21,954 nt of DNA from Polyangiaceae bacterium (lineage in GTDB: Bacteria > Myxococcota > Polyangia > Polyangiales > Polyangiaceae), in the NCBI GenBank assembly GCA_025936205.1, contig JAICTU010000097.1, positions 1 to 21,954 of the forward strand, written 5' to 3'. The translations under genes were made by a program, and so were the position numbers. The notes under the pieces are model-generated. The model did no database searches, was not told the DNA's origin, and saw only the letters and a list, made by a program, of their open reading frames with translations. Shown here one piece after another: positions 13,450 to 21,741 of this stretch (its first letter is position 1; the number at the start of each line of letters is the position of its first letter).

Positions 13450-13911
13450 ATGCCCCTCTATCAGCTCGATATCAATGGCCAGATCCACGAGGTCGACGCC
13501 CCCGAAGACATGCCGCTGCTCTGGGTGCTGCGCGACATCCTGGGTTTCACCGGAACCAAGTATGGCTGCGGCATCGGCCAGTGCCGGGCGTGCACGGTCC
13601 ATATCGACGGCACCGCCACCTTTGCCTGTCAGGCGCGCGTCGGAGCACTCGGCGACGCCAAGATCCTAACCATCGAGGGGCTGCCCGCGGAGCGCAAGGA
13701 GCCGCTGGTGGCAGCCTGGGAGGCGGAGGATGTTCCCCAGTGCGGCTACTGCCAGCCGGGGCAGATCATGTCGGCAGCGGCGCTGCTGGCGCGGACGCCG
13801 CGCCCGAGCGATGCGGACATCGATGGGGCGATGAGCCCGAATTTGTGTCGCTGCGGGACCTATGTGCGCATCCGTAAAGCCATCCATCGCGCGGCGGAGG
13901 CGACGCCATGA
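13450..13911 (+). CDS. [2Fe-2S] subunit of isoquinoline 1-oxidoreductase-like molybdenum hydroxylase
   Basis: This 153-residue protein is the electron-transfer subunit of a xanthine-oxidase-family enzyme. The N-terminal plant-type ferredoxin domain has Cys40, Cys45, Cys48 (CGIGQCRAC) and Cys60. The C-terminal helical domain holds the second cluster with Cys98, Cys101 (CGYCQPGQ) and Cys133, Cys135 (CRCGTY). Length and two-subunit arrangement without an FAD subunit match the IorA type. It passes electrons from the molybdenum subunit encoded next, whose ATG overlaps its stop (ATGA). It has no signal peptide; with the Tat-type signal on the partner, it may be co-exported as a folded complex (inference). 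The substrate is probably an N-heterocycle or aldehyde and cannot be fixed from sequence. Confidence 0.92.
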   Translation: MPLYQLDINGQIHEVDAPEDMPLLWVLRDILGFTGTKYGCGIGQCRACTVHIDGTATFACQARVGALGDAKILTIEGLPAERKEPLVAAWEAEDVPQCGYCQPGQIMSAAALLARTPRPSDADIDGAMSPNLCRCGTYVRIRKAIHRAAEATP

Positions 13912-16193
13912 GTTCGATCTTGTCTCCCAGCGAGCAGCTGATCGCCGAGCGGTTCTCCCAGCGCCTCGGCAGCGCGGCGGCGCCCGGGGCGCGTGCGTCG
14001 GAGCGCGGCAGCGCGACCAAGCTCATGGAGCGGCGCGTGTTTCTCAAGCTCGGCGGCCTCGGCGGGCTTGCGCTGGGCCTGGCTTGTGCCAGCGATGATC
14101 ACGGCAGGGTGGTTGCGAGCCAGCAGCCGGGCGGCGCAGGCTCCGGCGGGATGACGGACACGACGCCCTCCGGCGCCACGCCGGAGGCGCCCGAGGTTCC
14201 CGCCCAGCAATACGACCTGAGCGCCTACGTGCGCATCGCGGACGATGAGAGCGTCACGCTCTACATCGGTCAATCCGACATGGGGCAGGGCGTGCTCACG
14301 GCCATTCCCATGATCATTGCCGAGGAGCTGGACGTGGACTGGGCGAAGGTGCGCTCGGAGCATCCCATTGCCAACCAGCAGAAGTACGGCATGCAGTTCA
14401 CGGCGGGTAGCGCCAGCATCGCCAACTCGTTCGCAGCCATGCGGCAAATGGGCGCCGCGGCGCGCGAGATGCTCATCACGGCGGCGGCCAACCGCTGGCA
14501 GGTACAGCCCGCGGAGCTGCGCACCGAGCTCGGTGCAGTGCTGCACGACGCGAGCGGGCGCCGGGCCACCTACGGCGAGCTGGCGGAGGACGCCGCCCAG
14601 CTGCAACCGCCTCAGAACCCGCGACTGAAGAGCGAGAGCGACTTCCGCATCATCGGCACGCCGCGCACGCAGCTGAGCGCGCGCCTCAAGGCAGAGGGCA
14701 AGGCCCAGTACACGCTGGATGTGAGAGTCGACGGCATGCTGATCGGGCTGGTCGCGCGCGCGCCGACCGTCGGCGGCACTCTGGTGTCGTTCGACGACAG
14801 TGCTACGCGGCAGGTGCCCGGTGTGCGAGACGTGGTGCAGATTCCGTCCGGGGTGGCCGTGCTCGCAGACCACTACTGGGCGGCGCTCAAGGGGCGCGAC
14901 GCGCTGATCGTGCAGTGGAACGACGGACCCAATGCGGCGGTCTCCACCAGCGCGCTGCCCAACACCATGATGTCCATGATGGGCCAGGGACAGAACCGCA
15001 CCAGCGACGGAAATCCGGAGCAGGTGATCGCGGCCGCGCCAGCCGAGCGCAAGCTGGAGGCCGTCTACCAGCTGCCCTATCTGGCGCACGCGCCGATGGA
15101 GCCGATCAATGCCGTGGCGGACGTGCGCGCCGATCGCGTGGAGCTGTGGGCGGGGACGCAGGCGCCCACCAGCGTGCTCAACGATGTGGCGATGCGGACG
15201 GGTGTGGCGGCGGCCAACATCACACTGCACGTGCCGTATCTGGGCGGCGGTTTCGGCCGGCGTCTGGTCAACGACTACGTGCTCGACGCGGTCGAGGCCT
15301 CGCGCGCAGCGGGCCGCCCGGTGAAGCTGATGCACACGCGTGAGGACGACATGCGCTCGGCGCAGTACCGGCCGATCAACGCCAACCGCATGCAGGGCGC
15401 GCTCGGCGCTGACGGGTATCCGAACGCCTGGATTCACGAGATCGTGGTGCCGGCGCTGCTCGGCGGCATCTTCGCGACCGAGGGATCTTCGACCAATTAT
15501 CCATACGCGATGCCGAACCGGCGCGTGACCTGGCAGGATCCGGCGATCAATATCCCGGTCTGGACCTGGCGCTCGGTGGGCGCCTCGCACAATGCCTTCG
15601 TGGTCGAGTCGTTCCTGGACGAGCTGGCCGTGCTCGGCGCCAAGGACCCGCTGGAGATGCGGCTGCGCCTGCTCGCGCAGAGCACGGATCCGAACGCGCC
15701 GCGCTTCGCGGCGGCGTTGCAGGATGTGGCCGCTCGCGCGGGCTGGGATACGCCCGCGCCGGACGGGCGCGCGCGCGGCATCGCGGTCCACATGACCTTC
15801 GGCACGATCGCCGCCGAGGTGGCCGAGGTGTCGATCGAGGCGGGCCAGGTGCGGGTGCACAAGGTCTGGGCCACGGTCGATTGCGGGCGCGCCATCAACC
15901 CGCGCGGGGTCGAGGCGCAGGTGCAGAGCGGCGTGATCTTCGGCCTGAGCGCGGCGCTCTGGGGCCAGATCGACATCGAGGGCGGGCGCCCCGTGCAGGG
16001 CAACTTCGACACCTACCGCATCCTGCGCATGAGCGAAGCACCCGAGATCGACGTCAACATCATCAACTCGGGCGCGGCCATCACCGGCATGGGCGAGCCG
16101 GGCGTGCCTCCGATCGCCCCGGCGGTCTGCGCGGCCGTCTTCCGTCTCACGGGGCAGCGCGTCCGCAGCCTGCCCATCAAGCTGGCGACCTGA
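13908..16193 (+). CDS. molybdopterin subunit of isoquinoline 1-oxidoreductase-like enzyme (xanthine dehydrogenase family)
   Basis: This 761-residue catalytic subunit binds molybdopterin cofactor and hydroxylates its substrate using water. Evidence includes [18 protein letters not shown], the substrate/cofactor loop GGGFGRR (446-452), [10 protein letters not shown], and the C-terminal GMGEPG with the catalytic-base Glu730, all typical of the IorB branch. A twin-arginine motif ERRVFLK (residues 41-47) precedes a hydrophobic stretch ending near Cys60, so export through Tat, perhaps with membrane anchoring, is likely. The motif lies 40 residues into the protein; ATG at 14025 (Met40) would put it at the N-terminus, but the ATGA overlap with the preceding gene supports 13908. 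A Gly/Ser/Thr/Pro-rich linker (about 64-95) separates the signal from the enzyme. A strong hairpin follows the stop. Confidence 0.92.
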   Translation: MSSILSPSEQLIAERFSQRLGSAAAPGARASERGSATKLMERRVFLKLGGLGGLALGLACASDDHGRVVASQQPGGAGSGGMTDTTPSGATPEAPEVPAQQYDLSAYVRIADDESVTLYIGQSDMGQGVLTAIPMIIAEELDVDWAKVRSEHPIANQQKYGMQFTAGSASIANSFAAMRQMGAAAREMLITAAANRWQVQPAELRTELGAVLHDASGRRATYGELAEDAAQLQPPQNPRLKSESDFRIIGTPRTQLSARLKAEGKAQYTLDVRVDGMLIGLVARAPTVGGTLVSFDDSATRQVPGVRDVVQIPSGVAVLADHYWAALKGRDALIVQWNDGPNAAVSTSALPNTMMSMMGQGQNRTSDGNPEQVIAAAPAERKLEAVYQLPYLAHAPMEPINAVADVRADRVELWAGTQAPTSVLNDVAMRTGVAAANITLHVPYLGGGFGRRLVNDYVLDAVEASRAAGRPVKLMHTREDDMRSAQYRPINANRMQGALGADGYPNAWIHEIVVPALLGGIFATEGSSTNYPYAMPNRRVTWQDPAINIPVWTWRSVGASHNAFVVESFLDELAVLGAKDPLEMRLRLLAQSTDPNAPRFAAALQDVAARAGWDTPAPDGRARGIAVHMTFGTIAAEVAEVSIEAGQVRVHKVWATVDCGRAINPRGVEAQVQSGVIFGLSAALWGQIDIEGGRPVQGNFDTYRILRMSEAPEIDVNIINSGAAITGMGEPGVPPIAPAVCAAVFRLTGQRVRSLPIKLAT

Positions 16194-16208
16194 GGCGAAG
16201 CGTGGATT

Positions 16209-16248
16209 GGAACCGCAGAGACACCAGCTTCGTGTCTCTGCGGCTTCC
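16209..16248. terminator. strong hairpin between convergent genes
   Basis: A perfect 12-bp inverted repeat, CCGCAGAGACAC (16213-16224) and GTGTCTCTGCGG (16232-16243), has a seven-base loop (CAGCTTC). It is extended by GGAA (16209-16212) pairing with TTCC (16245-16248) past one bulged C. It lies 15 bp after the molybdopterin-subunit stop and just before the 3' end of the convergent minus-strand gene, so it probably ends both transcripts. There is no T-tract on either strand. Confidence 0.65.
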
Positions 16249-16253
16249 AGGTC

Positions 16254-18440
16254 TCAGGAACGAAAGCCGATGCGGGCGTGCGTGCCGTCGCAGAAGGGCT
16301 TGTTGCCGCTGCCCCCGCAACGGCAAAGCCGTGCCTGTACCAGCCGTGACACCACGCGACCGGTGCCGCTGGTGATCTCCAGGTTGCCGCGCACCAGCAG
16401 CGGACCGTCCACCTGGGGATCGATGCTGAGTGGGCCGTCCCGTACCGGCAGCATGTCGGCCTTGCCCGTCGCCGGCTCGCCCGAGGCAGAGAAGCCGACG
16501 TCGTGGTGTGAGCCGTCACAGAAGGGCTTGTTCTTGGAGGCGCCGCAGCGGCACAAGGTCGCACGGTAGTTGCCGGAGCTGCCGTTCAGGCGCAGATCGC
16601 CGCGCACCGCGTACGGCCCTGCTTCGCGCACCGCGAGCAGGTTCACGGGCGGCGGCGCCTCGTTGTCCTTGCCGTCTTTGCGCAGATAGCGAATGGCACC
16701 CGACGGGCAAGCATGCGCGATCTCCACCAGCGAGTCGGTGGAGGTGGCGTCGGGGTTGATCCAGGGCCCTTTCACGTTGGCCAGAAACACCCTGGGTCCC
16801 CAGGTGACGCAGAAGCGCGCATGGATGCACTTCTTGCCTTCATAGAGCAAGGTCAGGTCGCGCCCCTCGATGTGATCGACGCCATCGATGGTGAACGGCG
16901 TGGGGGCGAGCGGCAGGGAGACGGGCGGCGCGGGCGCGGGCGTGGTCGGGGGCGAACCGATCGCAGTGGGACCGTTGGAGATGCCGGGCGCAGTGGTCGC
17001 CGGCACCGGCGGGGCCTCCGAGTAGAACGATGCGCCGGAGAGCAGGGCCGCCGAGGGAGCGGGCGCGGGCACCGTGGTCGGTGCCGGCGCGGGGATGGTC
17101 GCCGGGCCACCGCCGGGGGCCTGGGGCAGGCTGGAGCCGAGGGTGACCAGAGGCGGCGAGAACGAGAGCGCCGCCTGGGCCGTGGCGAAGCCGTTGACGG
17201 CCTGTTGGCGCAGCCCCTCGAGCACGCGCGCCGCGCTCACGCTGCGCGGGTCGCCGTTCTCGGCATAGGCTGCCGCAGCGCGTGCCAGCTCGGCGATGCG
17301 CTCGCTGAAGAAGCGGCGGGTGCTCGCGCCGGGCGGAAACGGGGAGGCGTCGCGCAGTGCCGTGAACGACATGCCTGCATGGCAGTCGGGGTTGGAGGGC
17401 CCTGCCGGCAAGCGCGCCGCCCGTTCGCCGAGGAAGGTGACGGCGCGCATCAGCCCGATCGCCAGATCGACCACCAGGCCCTTCTCCGGCTGCGAACGCG
17501 GGAGCTGATACGAATACGCGATCAAGCGCAGCATCAGTGCGTAGCCGGTGTTCGCGAGATCGACCGCACGCGCGGCCTCTTCATTCTCGATCCAGACCCG
17601 CTCGCTGCGCCCCATCGGCGGGCGCAGCACGGGATTTTCGGCCGCAGGCCACGCCGGACGGAAGATGGGATTGGCGGCCTTCAGGCGGGCGAATTCCTCG
17701 CGCACGGCCGTGAAGCGCTGAAAGTGCGAGTCCTCGCTGTGCTGCGGCGCGCCTTCGCCCTGTTCGACGATCGCGGTGAACGCCGCCCGCGCCGTCTTCA
17801 AGCACAGCACCGGCTTCGCGCCGACCAGGTCGACCTCGGTCGGACCGAGCTGCAGCGCCGGATCGCCACAAAAGGCGACACTCTCTCCCAGCTCCTCCAC
17901 GAAACGCCGCAGACTGCTGTCGAGCGAGGCGTAGAACACGCCGACGGTGTCGTAGTCGAGCGCCATGGGGGTGAGCCGTTGCGCGCTCACGCCGCGGCGA
18001 AAGCTCGCCCCGTTCGCGAAGCCCGCACCGTCCGCCTCGCTGGAGCTCACCGGGCGCTCCAGATGGATGAAGTGCTGCAGCACCGCCTCGTTGAAAGGCG
18101 CGAGCTTCACCACCATGCCGGCGGGCAAGATGCCGGGGTCGAGCGGGAAGTTACCGCGCCCGAAGCGCGGCACCCCGCCCAGCGCGGCGGTGATGTTCCA
18201 GACGGCCGTGAGGTGGCCCATCTCCTCGATGGCGACGCGCAGGATGGCGCGCCGCCAGCCTGCGATGGCTGCCGCCTCTTCCTCCCTCAAGCCTTCTTCC
18301 GTACCGCTGCGCAGGCTGAAGGCCGCGTACAGGTACGTGCACATCAAACAGTGCTCGAGCTCCGCGGCCTCGTACAACCGGTGGATCAGTTGCTCGCGGC
18401 TCGGCAGGGCGGCGCTCTCGGCGTCAGGCGTCATCTCCAC
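16254..18440 (-). CDS. ferritin-like / divergent 4Fe-4S / double CDGSH fusion protein
   Basis: This 728-residue protein joins three kinds of metal-binding domain. Residues ~15-250 form a ferritin-like domain of the kind seen in VioB/RebD-type proteins, with candidate di-iron ligands in ELEH (Glu27, His30) and EEMGH (Glu73, His76). A further helical region runs to about 440. A Pro/Ala/Thr-rich linker (about 445-540) leads to a divergent single-cluster 4Fe-4S domain (Fer4_19-like: KKCIHARFC ... HACPSGAIRY). Two CDGSH domains follow: C630, C632, C641, H645 and C706, C708, C717, H721, both with the full C-x-C...C-D-G-(S/T)-H set that holds a redox [2Fe-2S] cluster. No signal peptide. GTG 18440 is the longest start; ATG 18434 is two codons in. 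A redox or iron-handling role is inferred; substrate unknown. Confidence 0.87.
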   Translation of the reverse strand: MEMTPDAESAALPSREQLIHRLYEAAELEHCLMCTYLYAAFSLRSGTEEGLREEEAAAIAGWRRAILRVAIEEMGHLTAVWNITAALGGVPRFGRGNFPLDPGILPAGMVVKLAPFNEAVLQHFIHLERPVSSSEADGAGFANGASFRRGVSAQRLTPMALDYDTVGVFYASLDSSLRRFVEELGESVAFCGDPALQLGPTEVDLVGAKPVLCLKTARAAFTAIVEQGEGAPQHSEDSHFQRFTAVREEFARLKAANPIFRPAWPAAENPVLRPPMGRSERVWIENEEAARAVDLANTGYALMLRLIAYSYQLPRSQPEKGLVVDLAIGLMRAVTFLGERAARLPAGPSNPDCHAGMSFTALRDASPFPPGASTRRFFSERIAELARAAAAYAENGDPRSVSAARVLEGLRQQAVNGFATAQAALSFSPPLVTLGSSLPQAPGGGPATIPAPAPTTVPAPAPSAALLSGASFYSEAPPVPATTAPGISNGPTAIGSPPTTPAPAPPVSLPLAPTPFTIDGVDHIEGRDLTLLYEGKKCIHARFCVTWGPRVFLANVKGPWINPDATSTDSLVEIAHACPSGAIRYLRKDGKDNEAPPPVNLLAVREAGPYAVRGDLRLNGSSGNYRATLCRCGASKNKPFCDGSHHDVGFSASGEPATGKADMLPVRDGPLSIDPQVDGPLLVRGNLEITSGTGRVVSRLVQARLCRCGGSGNKPFCDGTHARIGFRS

Positions 18441-18449
18441 GCTCTAGCA
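18441..18449 (-). promoter_or_regulatory. -10-like element directly before the ferritin/CDGSH gene
   Basis: On the minus strand TGCTAGAGC ends right at the GTG start and six bases before the ATG at 18434. It shares TGCTAG with the URC-operon element. If it is an extended -10, transcription would begin near 18434, making the ATG the leaderless start. It lacks the final T of the hexamer, so confidence is low. Confidence 0.25.
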
Positions 18450-18513
18450 GCCCCGGGCGGACGTGGGGAAGGGCGGTCCGTGCGCCCTGAACAACCGTTT
18501 CGAGCCCGGGCTG

Positions 18514-19104
18514 TTACGGGGATGCCACGTGGGGCGGACTCCAGAGCGCCGCGAGATCGAGCTCGATCGCTTCGAACGGTACGGCCCGGATGCGAGCGTC
18601 ACCCTGATAGACCTGCACTTCGCGCCAGCGGCCCGCGGAGCCGAGCGTCCGCACCTCGAGCGTCTTTCCCAGCGGATCCACCAGCCATACGTGGCGCACG
18701 GCGTGGGCCGCGTACAAGCTCAGCTTCTCGCCGCGGTCGATGGCTTCGGTCGACTTCGACAGCACTTTGCAGACCCAGTCGGGGGCGAGCGCGAAGTAGG
18801 CAGTTGCGGGCAAGCTCGGCATGCGTTCGACGCGCCAACCAGCAATGTCGGGCGACACTGGCTCGAGCGGGGTCAGATGCAGCTCGGGTTCGTGGAGGAT
18901 CCACCACCCACCTGGGCCACCGCGACCCCGCTGAAACGAAACATTCAGCTCTGCCCCGAGCACCGAAAGAGCGTTGGCGTGAGGGGGGGCTGGTCTTGGC
19001 AGCACCTAAAGCGTGCCGCCGATGATCTCACCCCGCACATGCTCCGGCAGGGCGCGATAGCGCTCATAGAGCTCGATTCGAGGATCGGCAGCTGGCTGAG
19101 CCAT
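18514..19104 (-). pseudogene. Uma2-family (PD-(D/E)XK-like) protein interrupted by an in-frame TAG
   Basis: Two consecutive segments in the same frame make one Uma2 (formerly DUF820) protein. The N-terminal 32 residues run from ATG 19104 (MAQPAADPRIELYERY ... EIIGGTL) to a TAG at 19008-19006. The remaining 163 residues follow without any shift, starting VLPRPAPPHANALS. Homologues normally have an aromatic residue, Tyr, at the interrupted position (GTLY/V...PRP), so a single Tyr-to-amber change explains it. The C-terminal part keeps the SPDIAGW and DRGEKLSLYAAHAVRHVWLVDP motifs. The usual (C/V)EVLSPST Glu reads CKVLSKST, which would remove a nuclease-core residue. An internal GTG at 19005 could restart translation of a truncated protein. 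Uma2 proteins are presumed nucleases found in many copies in such genomes. Confidence 0.75.
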
Positions 19105-19111
19105 CGCCTGC

Positions 19112-19120
19112 AGCATAGCA
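19112..19120 (-). promoter_or_regulatory. extended -10-like element before the Uma2 gene
   Basis: On the minus strand TGCTATGCT fits TGn-TAnnnT closely and ends 7 nt before the ATG at 19104. There is no clear Shine-Dalgarno sequence in the short spacer. The position predicts a leaderless or nearly leaderless transcript, as for the iorA-like gene. Confidence 0.3.
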
Positions 19121-19211
19121 CGCCAGCCGTTTCTTGTCCGGGCCTGAAGGCCGACGCGCACGGTCCCGAGGATTCGACGGGGACGTGGGGAGGAGGCCCG
19201 GCCCAACCCCT

Positions 19212-20480
19212 TTACAGCGAGGTACCGCGGATCGAAGCGTCGAGCACCTGGATTGGATGCGCCGTGCGCAGGCTGACGCCAGCCGCTCCGAGCTGACTCT
19301 GGATCTGGAGCGTGCAGCCGGGGTTGGCGCTGACCAGCACTTCGGGGTTCACCGAGCGGATACTGTCGGCCTTGCGCTTGCCGATCTGCTGCGCGCTCTC
19401 GGGCTCCAGCAGGTTGTAGACGCCGGCGCTCCCACAGCACTGATCGGCGTCGGGGATGTCGAGCAGCTCGATGCCGGGGATCGAGCGCAGCAGGGCGCGC
19501 GGCTCATTGCGCACCTTCTGGCCGTGCGAGAGGTGACAGGCATCGTGGTAGGCGATGCGCAGCGCCAGCGGGTGGCGCTCGGCCACGGGCGAGAGGCCTG
19601 CGAGGAACTCGTTCACGTCTTTGACCTTGGCCTGCAGGCGCTCGGCGCGCTCACGCCAGTCGGGGTCGTGGGCGAGCAGGCGCGACCAGTGCTTCATGGT
19701 GGAGCCGCAGCCGGCGGCGTTGACGATGATCGCGTCGACCTGTTCTTGCTCCAGGCGCGCGATGGCGCGGCGCGCGAACTGCTGCGCCTCCGGCTCGCGC
19801 CCGGCGTGCAGCGAGAGCGCGCCGCAACAACCGAGGCCCTGCGGCACCAGTACGTCGCAGCCCTCGGCAGAGAGCACACGCACGGTGGCCTGGTTGACGT
19901 CCGGGAAGTAGACGCGCTGTACGCAGCCCGGGAGCAGCGCTACGCGCTGGCGGCGTTCGCCGGTCGCAGCGACGAAGGCGGGCAGCTCGGTGCGCAGCTG
20001 GGACCAGGACACATCCGGCGCGAGCGCTTCCAGCTGACGCAGGCGAGCCGGTAGCAGCCGGACCAGACCGATGCGATGGAACAGCCAGCGCAGGCCGCTG
20101 ATCTGGTACAGGAGCTGAAACATAGCCAGCACGCGCAGGCGCGCCGGGTAGGGGAAGAACGCAAACAGGAGGCCACGAAACAGTCGATCCGCGAGCGACC
20201 GCTGGTGCTTCTGCTCCACTTCCGCGCGCGCTTGCTCGATCAGCACGTCGTATTTCACGCCGGACGGGCACGCGCTCACGCAGGCAAGGCAGCCCAGGCA
20301 GCGATCGAAGTGCTGCACGACCGTGTCGGAGAAACCGAGCCTGCCCTCGGACTGGGCCTTCATCAGGTAGATGCGCCCGCGCGGCGTGTCCATCTCCTGC
20401 TGCCAGGACTGGTAGGTGGGGCACGCCGGCAGGCAGAAGCCGCAGTGCACGCACTCGTCGATCAGCTTTCTCTCCGGCAT
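19212..20480 (-). CDS. glcF: glycolate oxidase iron-sulfur subunit GlcF
   Basis: This 422-residue protein is the electron-transfer subunit of the GlcDEF complex, which oxidises glycolate (or a related 2-hydroxy acid) to the 2-oxo acid at the cytoplasmic membrane. Two 4Fe-4S sites lie at the N-terminus: C10, C13, C16, C20 (CVHCGFCLPAC) and C61, C64, C67, C71 (CLGCLACVSAC). Two cysteine-rich CCG domains follow, with GLGCCGALS and DQCCGSAGVYN motifs typical of GlcF and heterodisulfide-reductase-type subunits. The ATG at 20480 has AGGA at suitable spacing and lies 19 bp after the glcE stop. Length is normal for the family. It is the last gene of the glcD-glcE-glcF operon. Confidence 0.95.
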   Translation of the reverse strand: MPERKLIDECVHCGFCLPACPTYQSWQQEMDTPRGRIYLMKAQSEGRLGFSDTVVQHFDRCLGCLACVSACPSGVKYDVLIEQARAEVEQKHQRSLADRLFRGLLFAFFPYPARLRVLAMFQLLYQISGLRWLFHRIGLVRLLPARLRQLEALAPDVSWSQLRTELPAFVAATGERRQRVALLPGCVQRVYFPDVNQATVRVLSAEGCDVLVPQGLGCCGALSLHAGREPEAQQFARRAIARLEQEQVDAIIVNAAGCGSTMKHWSRLLAHDPDWRERAERLQAKVKDVNEFLAGLSPVAERHPLALRIAYHDACHLSHGQKVRNEPRALLRSIPGIELLDIPDADQCCGSAGVYNLLEPESAQQIGKRKADSIRSVNPEVLVSANPGCTLQIQSQLGAAGVSLRTAHPIQVLDASIRGTSL

Positions 20481-20499
20481 TGCAAGATCCTGTTGCGAG

Positions 20500-21741
20500 C
20501 TAGAGGCCTCCGACGAAGCGCCCCGGATTCAGGCGGCCTTCGGGATCGAAGCGCTCTTTCAGCTCGCGCATCACGGGGAAGGCGCTGGGCGCGGCGCCCC
20601 AGGCGTCGAACTCGGCGCGGACCGCGCTCGGCGCGGCATCGATGATCAGCGCGCCGCCGGCCCCGGCTGCCGCGGAGCGCGCGCTGCTCAGGGCGGCGAC
20701 GACCGGGCGCGCAGCGCCGGGATCGCCCGCGATGAAGCCGATGCCGAGCGTCGCGTACCAGATGAAGCGCGCGCCTTCCAGCGCGGCGAGCAAGGGCTCG
20801 AGCCAGCGCTGTACTTCCGGCAGCTGGGTGGGGAGCGCGTTCACTCGGACGCGCAGCGAGCAGTTGGTGCGCGGGGTGTCGCTGCGCTGCCAGAAAGAGG
20901 CGGCGGCTTCTTCACCCAGGCGCTCGGGCCCCGAGTCACCAGCGCGGAGCTCCGGCAGCTCCGAGAGCCGCGGGGCGTCCCGCTCGATCCCCTGGCGGAA
21001 GCCCTCGAGCCGTACGCCGAGCTCGAAGCGCCCGCCGTCGCCCAGCAGCGCGACCACGCTCGACGGCTCGAGCTGCGCGCGCCGCAACGCCAGCATGGCC
21101 TCTACCACGCCGCTCCCGTCCAGCCCCGCCGTGCGAAAGGTCGTGCTCAGCTCCGGTAGCGGATGCAGGCGCAGTGTCACTTCCGCGATCAGCCCCAGCG
21201 AACCGAGCGAGCCGGCGACGATCTTGGGCAGGTCGAAACCCGCTACGTTCTTCACCACCTTGCCGCCGCCGCGTGCCACGGCTCCGTCCGAGCGCACCAG
21301 CGTCACGCCCAGCAGCAGATCACGGATCGCTCCGTAGCGCGCGCGGCGCGGCCCGAAGCCCCCGACCGCCACCAGCCCGCCGAGCGTGGCCGTGCTGGCG
21401 TGCGGCGCGTCCACGCCCAGCCACTGCCCGTTCTGACGAGCCAGCGCTTGCAGGCGCCCGAGCGTGAGCCCTGCTTCGACGACGATCACCTGATCTTCGG
21501 GCGCGTACTCCACCACGCGCTCCAGCTTGCGCGTGAACACCACCGCGTCGAGCCCGCTGGGCGGATTGCCGACGCCCAGCGCCGAACCGCCGCCGATGAT
21601 GCCCAGCCGCAGCTTGCGCTCCGCGGCGCGCACGAACAGCTCGGCGCAGGCGTCGACGCTGACGGGTTCGTACGCCTCGGCAGCCGGCACCCCCAGGATG
21701 CTGGCGCGCGAAGACGGAGGCGAGGAGCTGAGCGCGTTCAA
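20500..21741 (-). CDS. glcE: glycolate oxidase FAD-binding subunit GlcE
   Basis: This protein (413 residues from the TTG at 21741) is the second flavin-binding subunit of glycolate oxidase. It has the FAD_binding_4 landmarks: IIGGGSALGVGNPP, a VVVEAGLTLGRLQ strand, LGVDAPHASTATLGGLVA, and GGKVVKNVAGFDLPKIVAGSLGSLGLI, which resembles E. coli GlcE closely. It ends with the usual FDPEGRLNPGRFVGGL. The start is uncertain: TTG at 21741 overlaps the glcD stop as TTGA and gives a normal-length protein, whereas the only earlier candidate, GTG at 21807, would overlap glcD by 70 bp. It lies between glcD and glcF, as in other glc operons. Confidence 0.93.
   Translation of the reverse strand: MNALSSSPPSSRASILGVPAAEAYEPVSVDACAELFVRAAERKLRLGIIGGGSALGVGNPPSGLDAVVFTRKLERVVEYAPEDQVIVVEAGLTLGRLQALARQNGQWLGVDAPHASTATLGGLVAVGGFGPRRARYGAIRDLLLGVTLVRSDGAVARGGGKVVKNVAGFDLPKIVAGSLGSLGLIAEVTLRLHPLPELSTTFRTAGLDGSGVVEAMLALRRAQLEPSSVVALLGDGGRFELGVRLEGFRQGIERDAPRLSELPELRAGDSGPERLGEEAAASFWQRSDTPRTNCSLRVRVNALPTQLPEVQRWLEPLLAALEGARFIWYATLGIGFIAGDPGAARPVVAALSSARSAAAGAGGALIIDAAPSAVRAEFDAWGAAPSAFPVMRELKERFDPEGRLNPGRFVGGL

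Noticed and set aside
13860..15860. ~660-codon minus-strand frame opposite the molybdopterin subunit
   Set aside because: Composition is typical of antisense translation in GC-rich DNA (Arg/His/Ala-rich) and it has no motifs.
13450..16193. Molybdenum hydroxylase as part of the uracil-degradation system
   Set aside because: It is separated from the URC operon by ~640 bp with its own promoter-like element and a small ORF. The IorAB type acts on N-heterocycles or aldehydes in general, so a direct link is not supported.
16713..19025. ~770-codon plus-strand frame opposite the ferritin/CDGSH and Uma2 genes
   Set aside because: Spans two unrelated minus-strand genes and the gap between them; antisense artefact.
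18514..19104. Frameshift as the cause of the split Uma2 gene
   Set aside because: The two halves are in the same reading frame, separated only by one TAG, so it is a nonsense codon rather than an indel.
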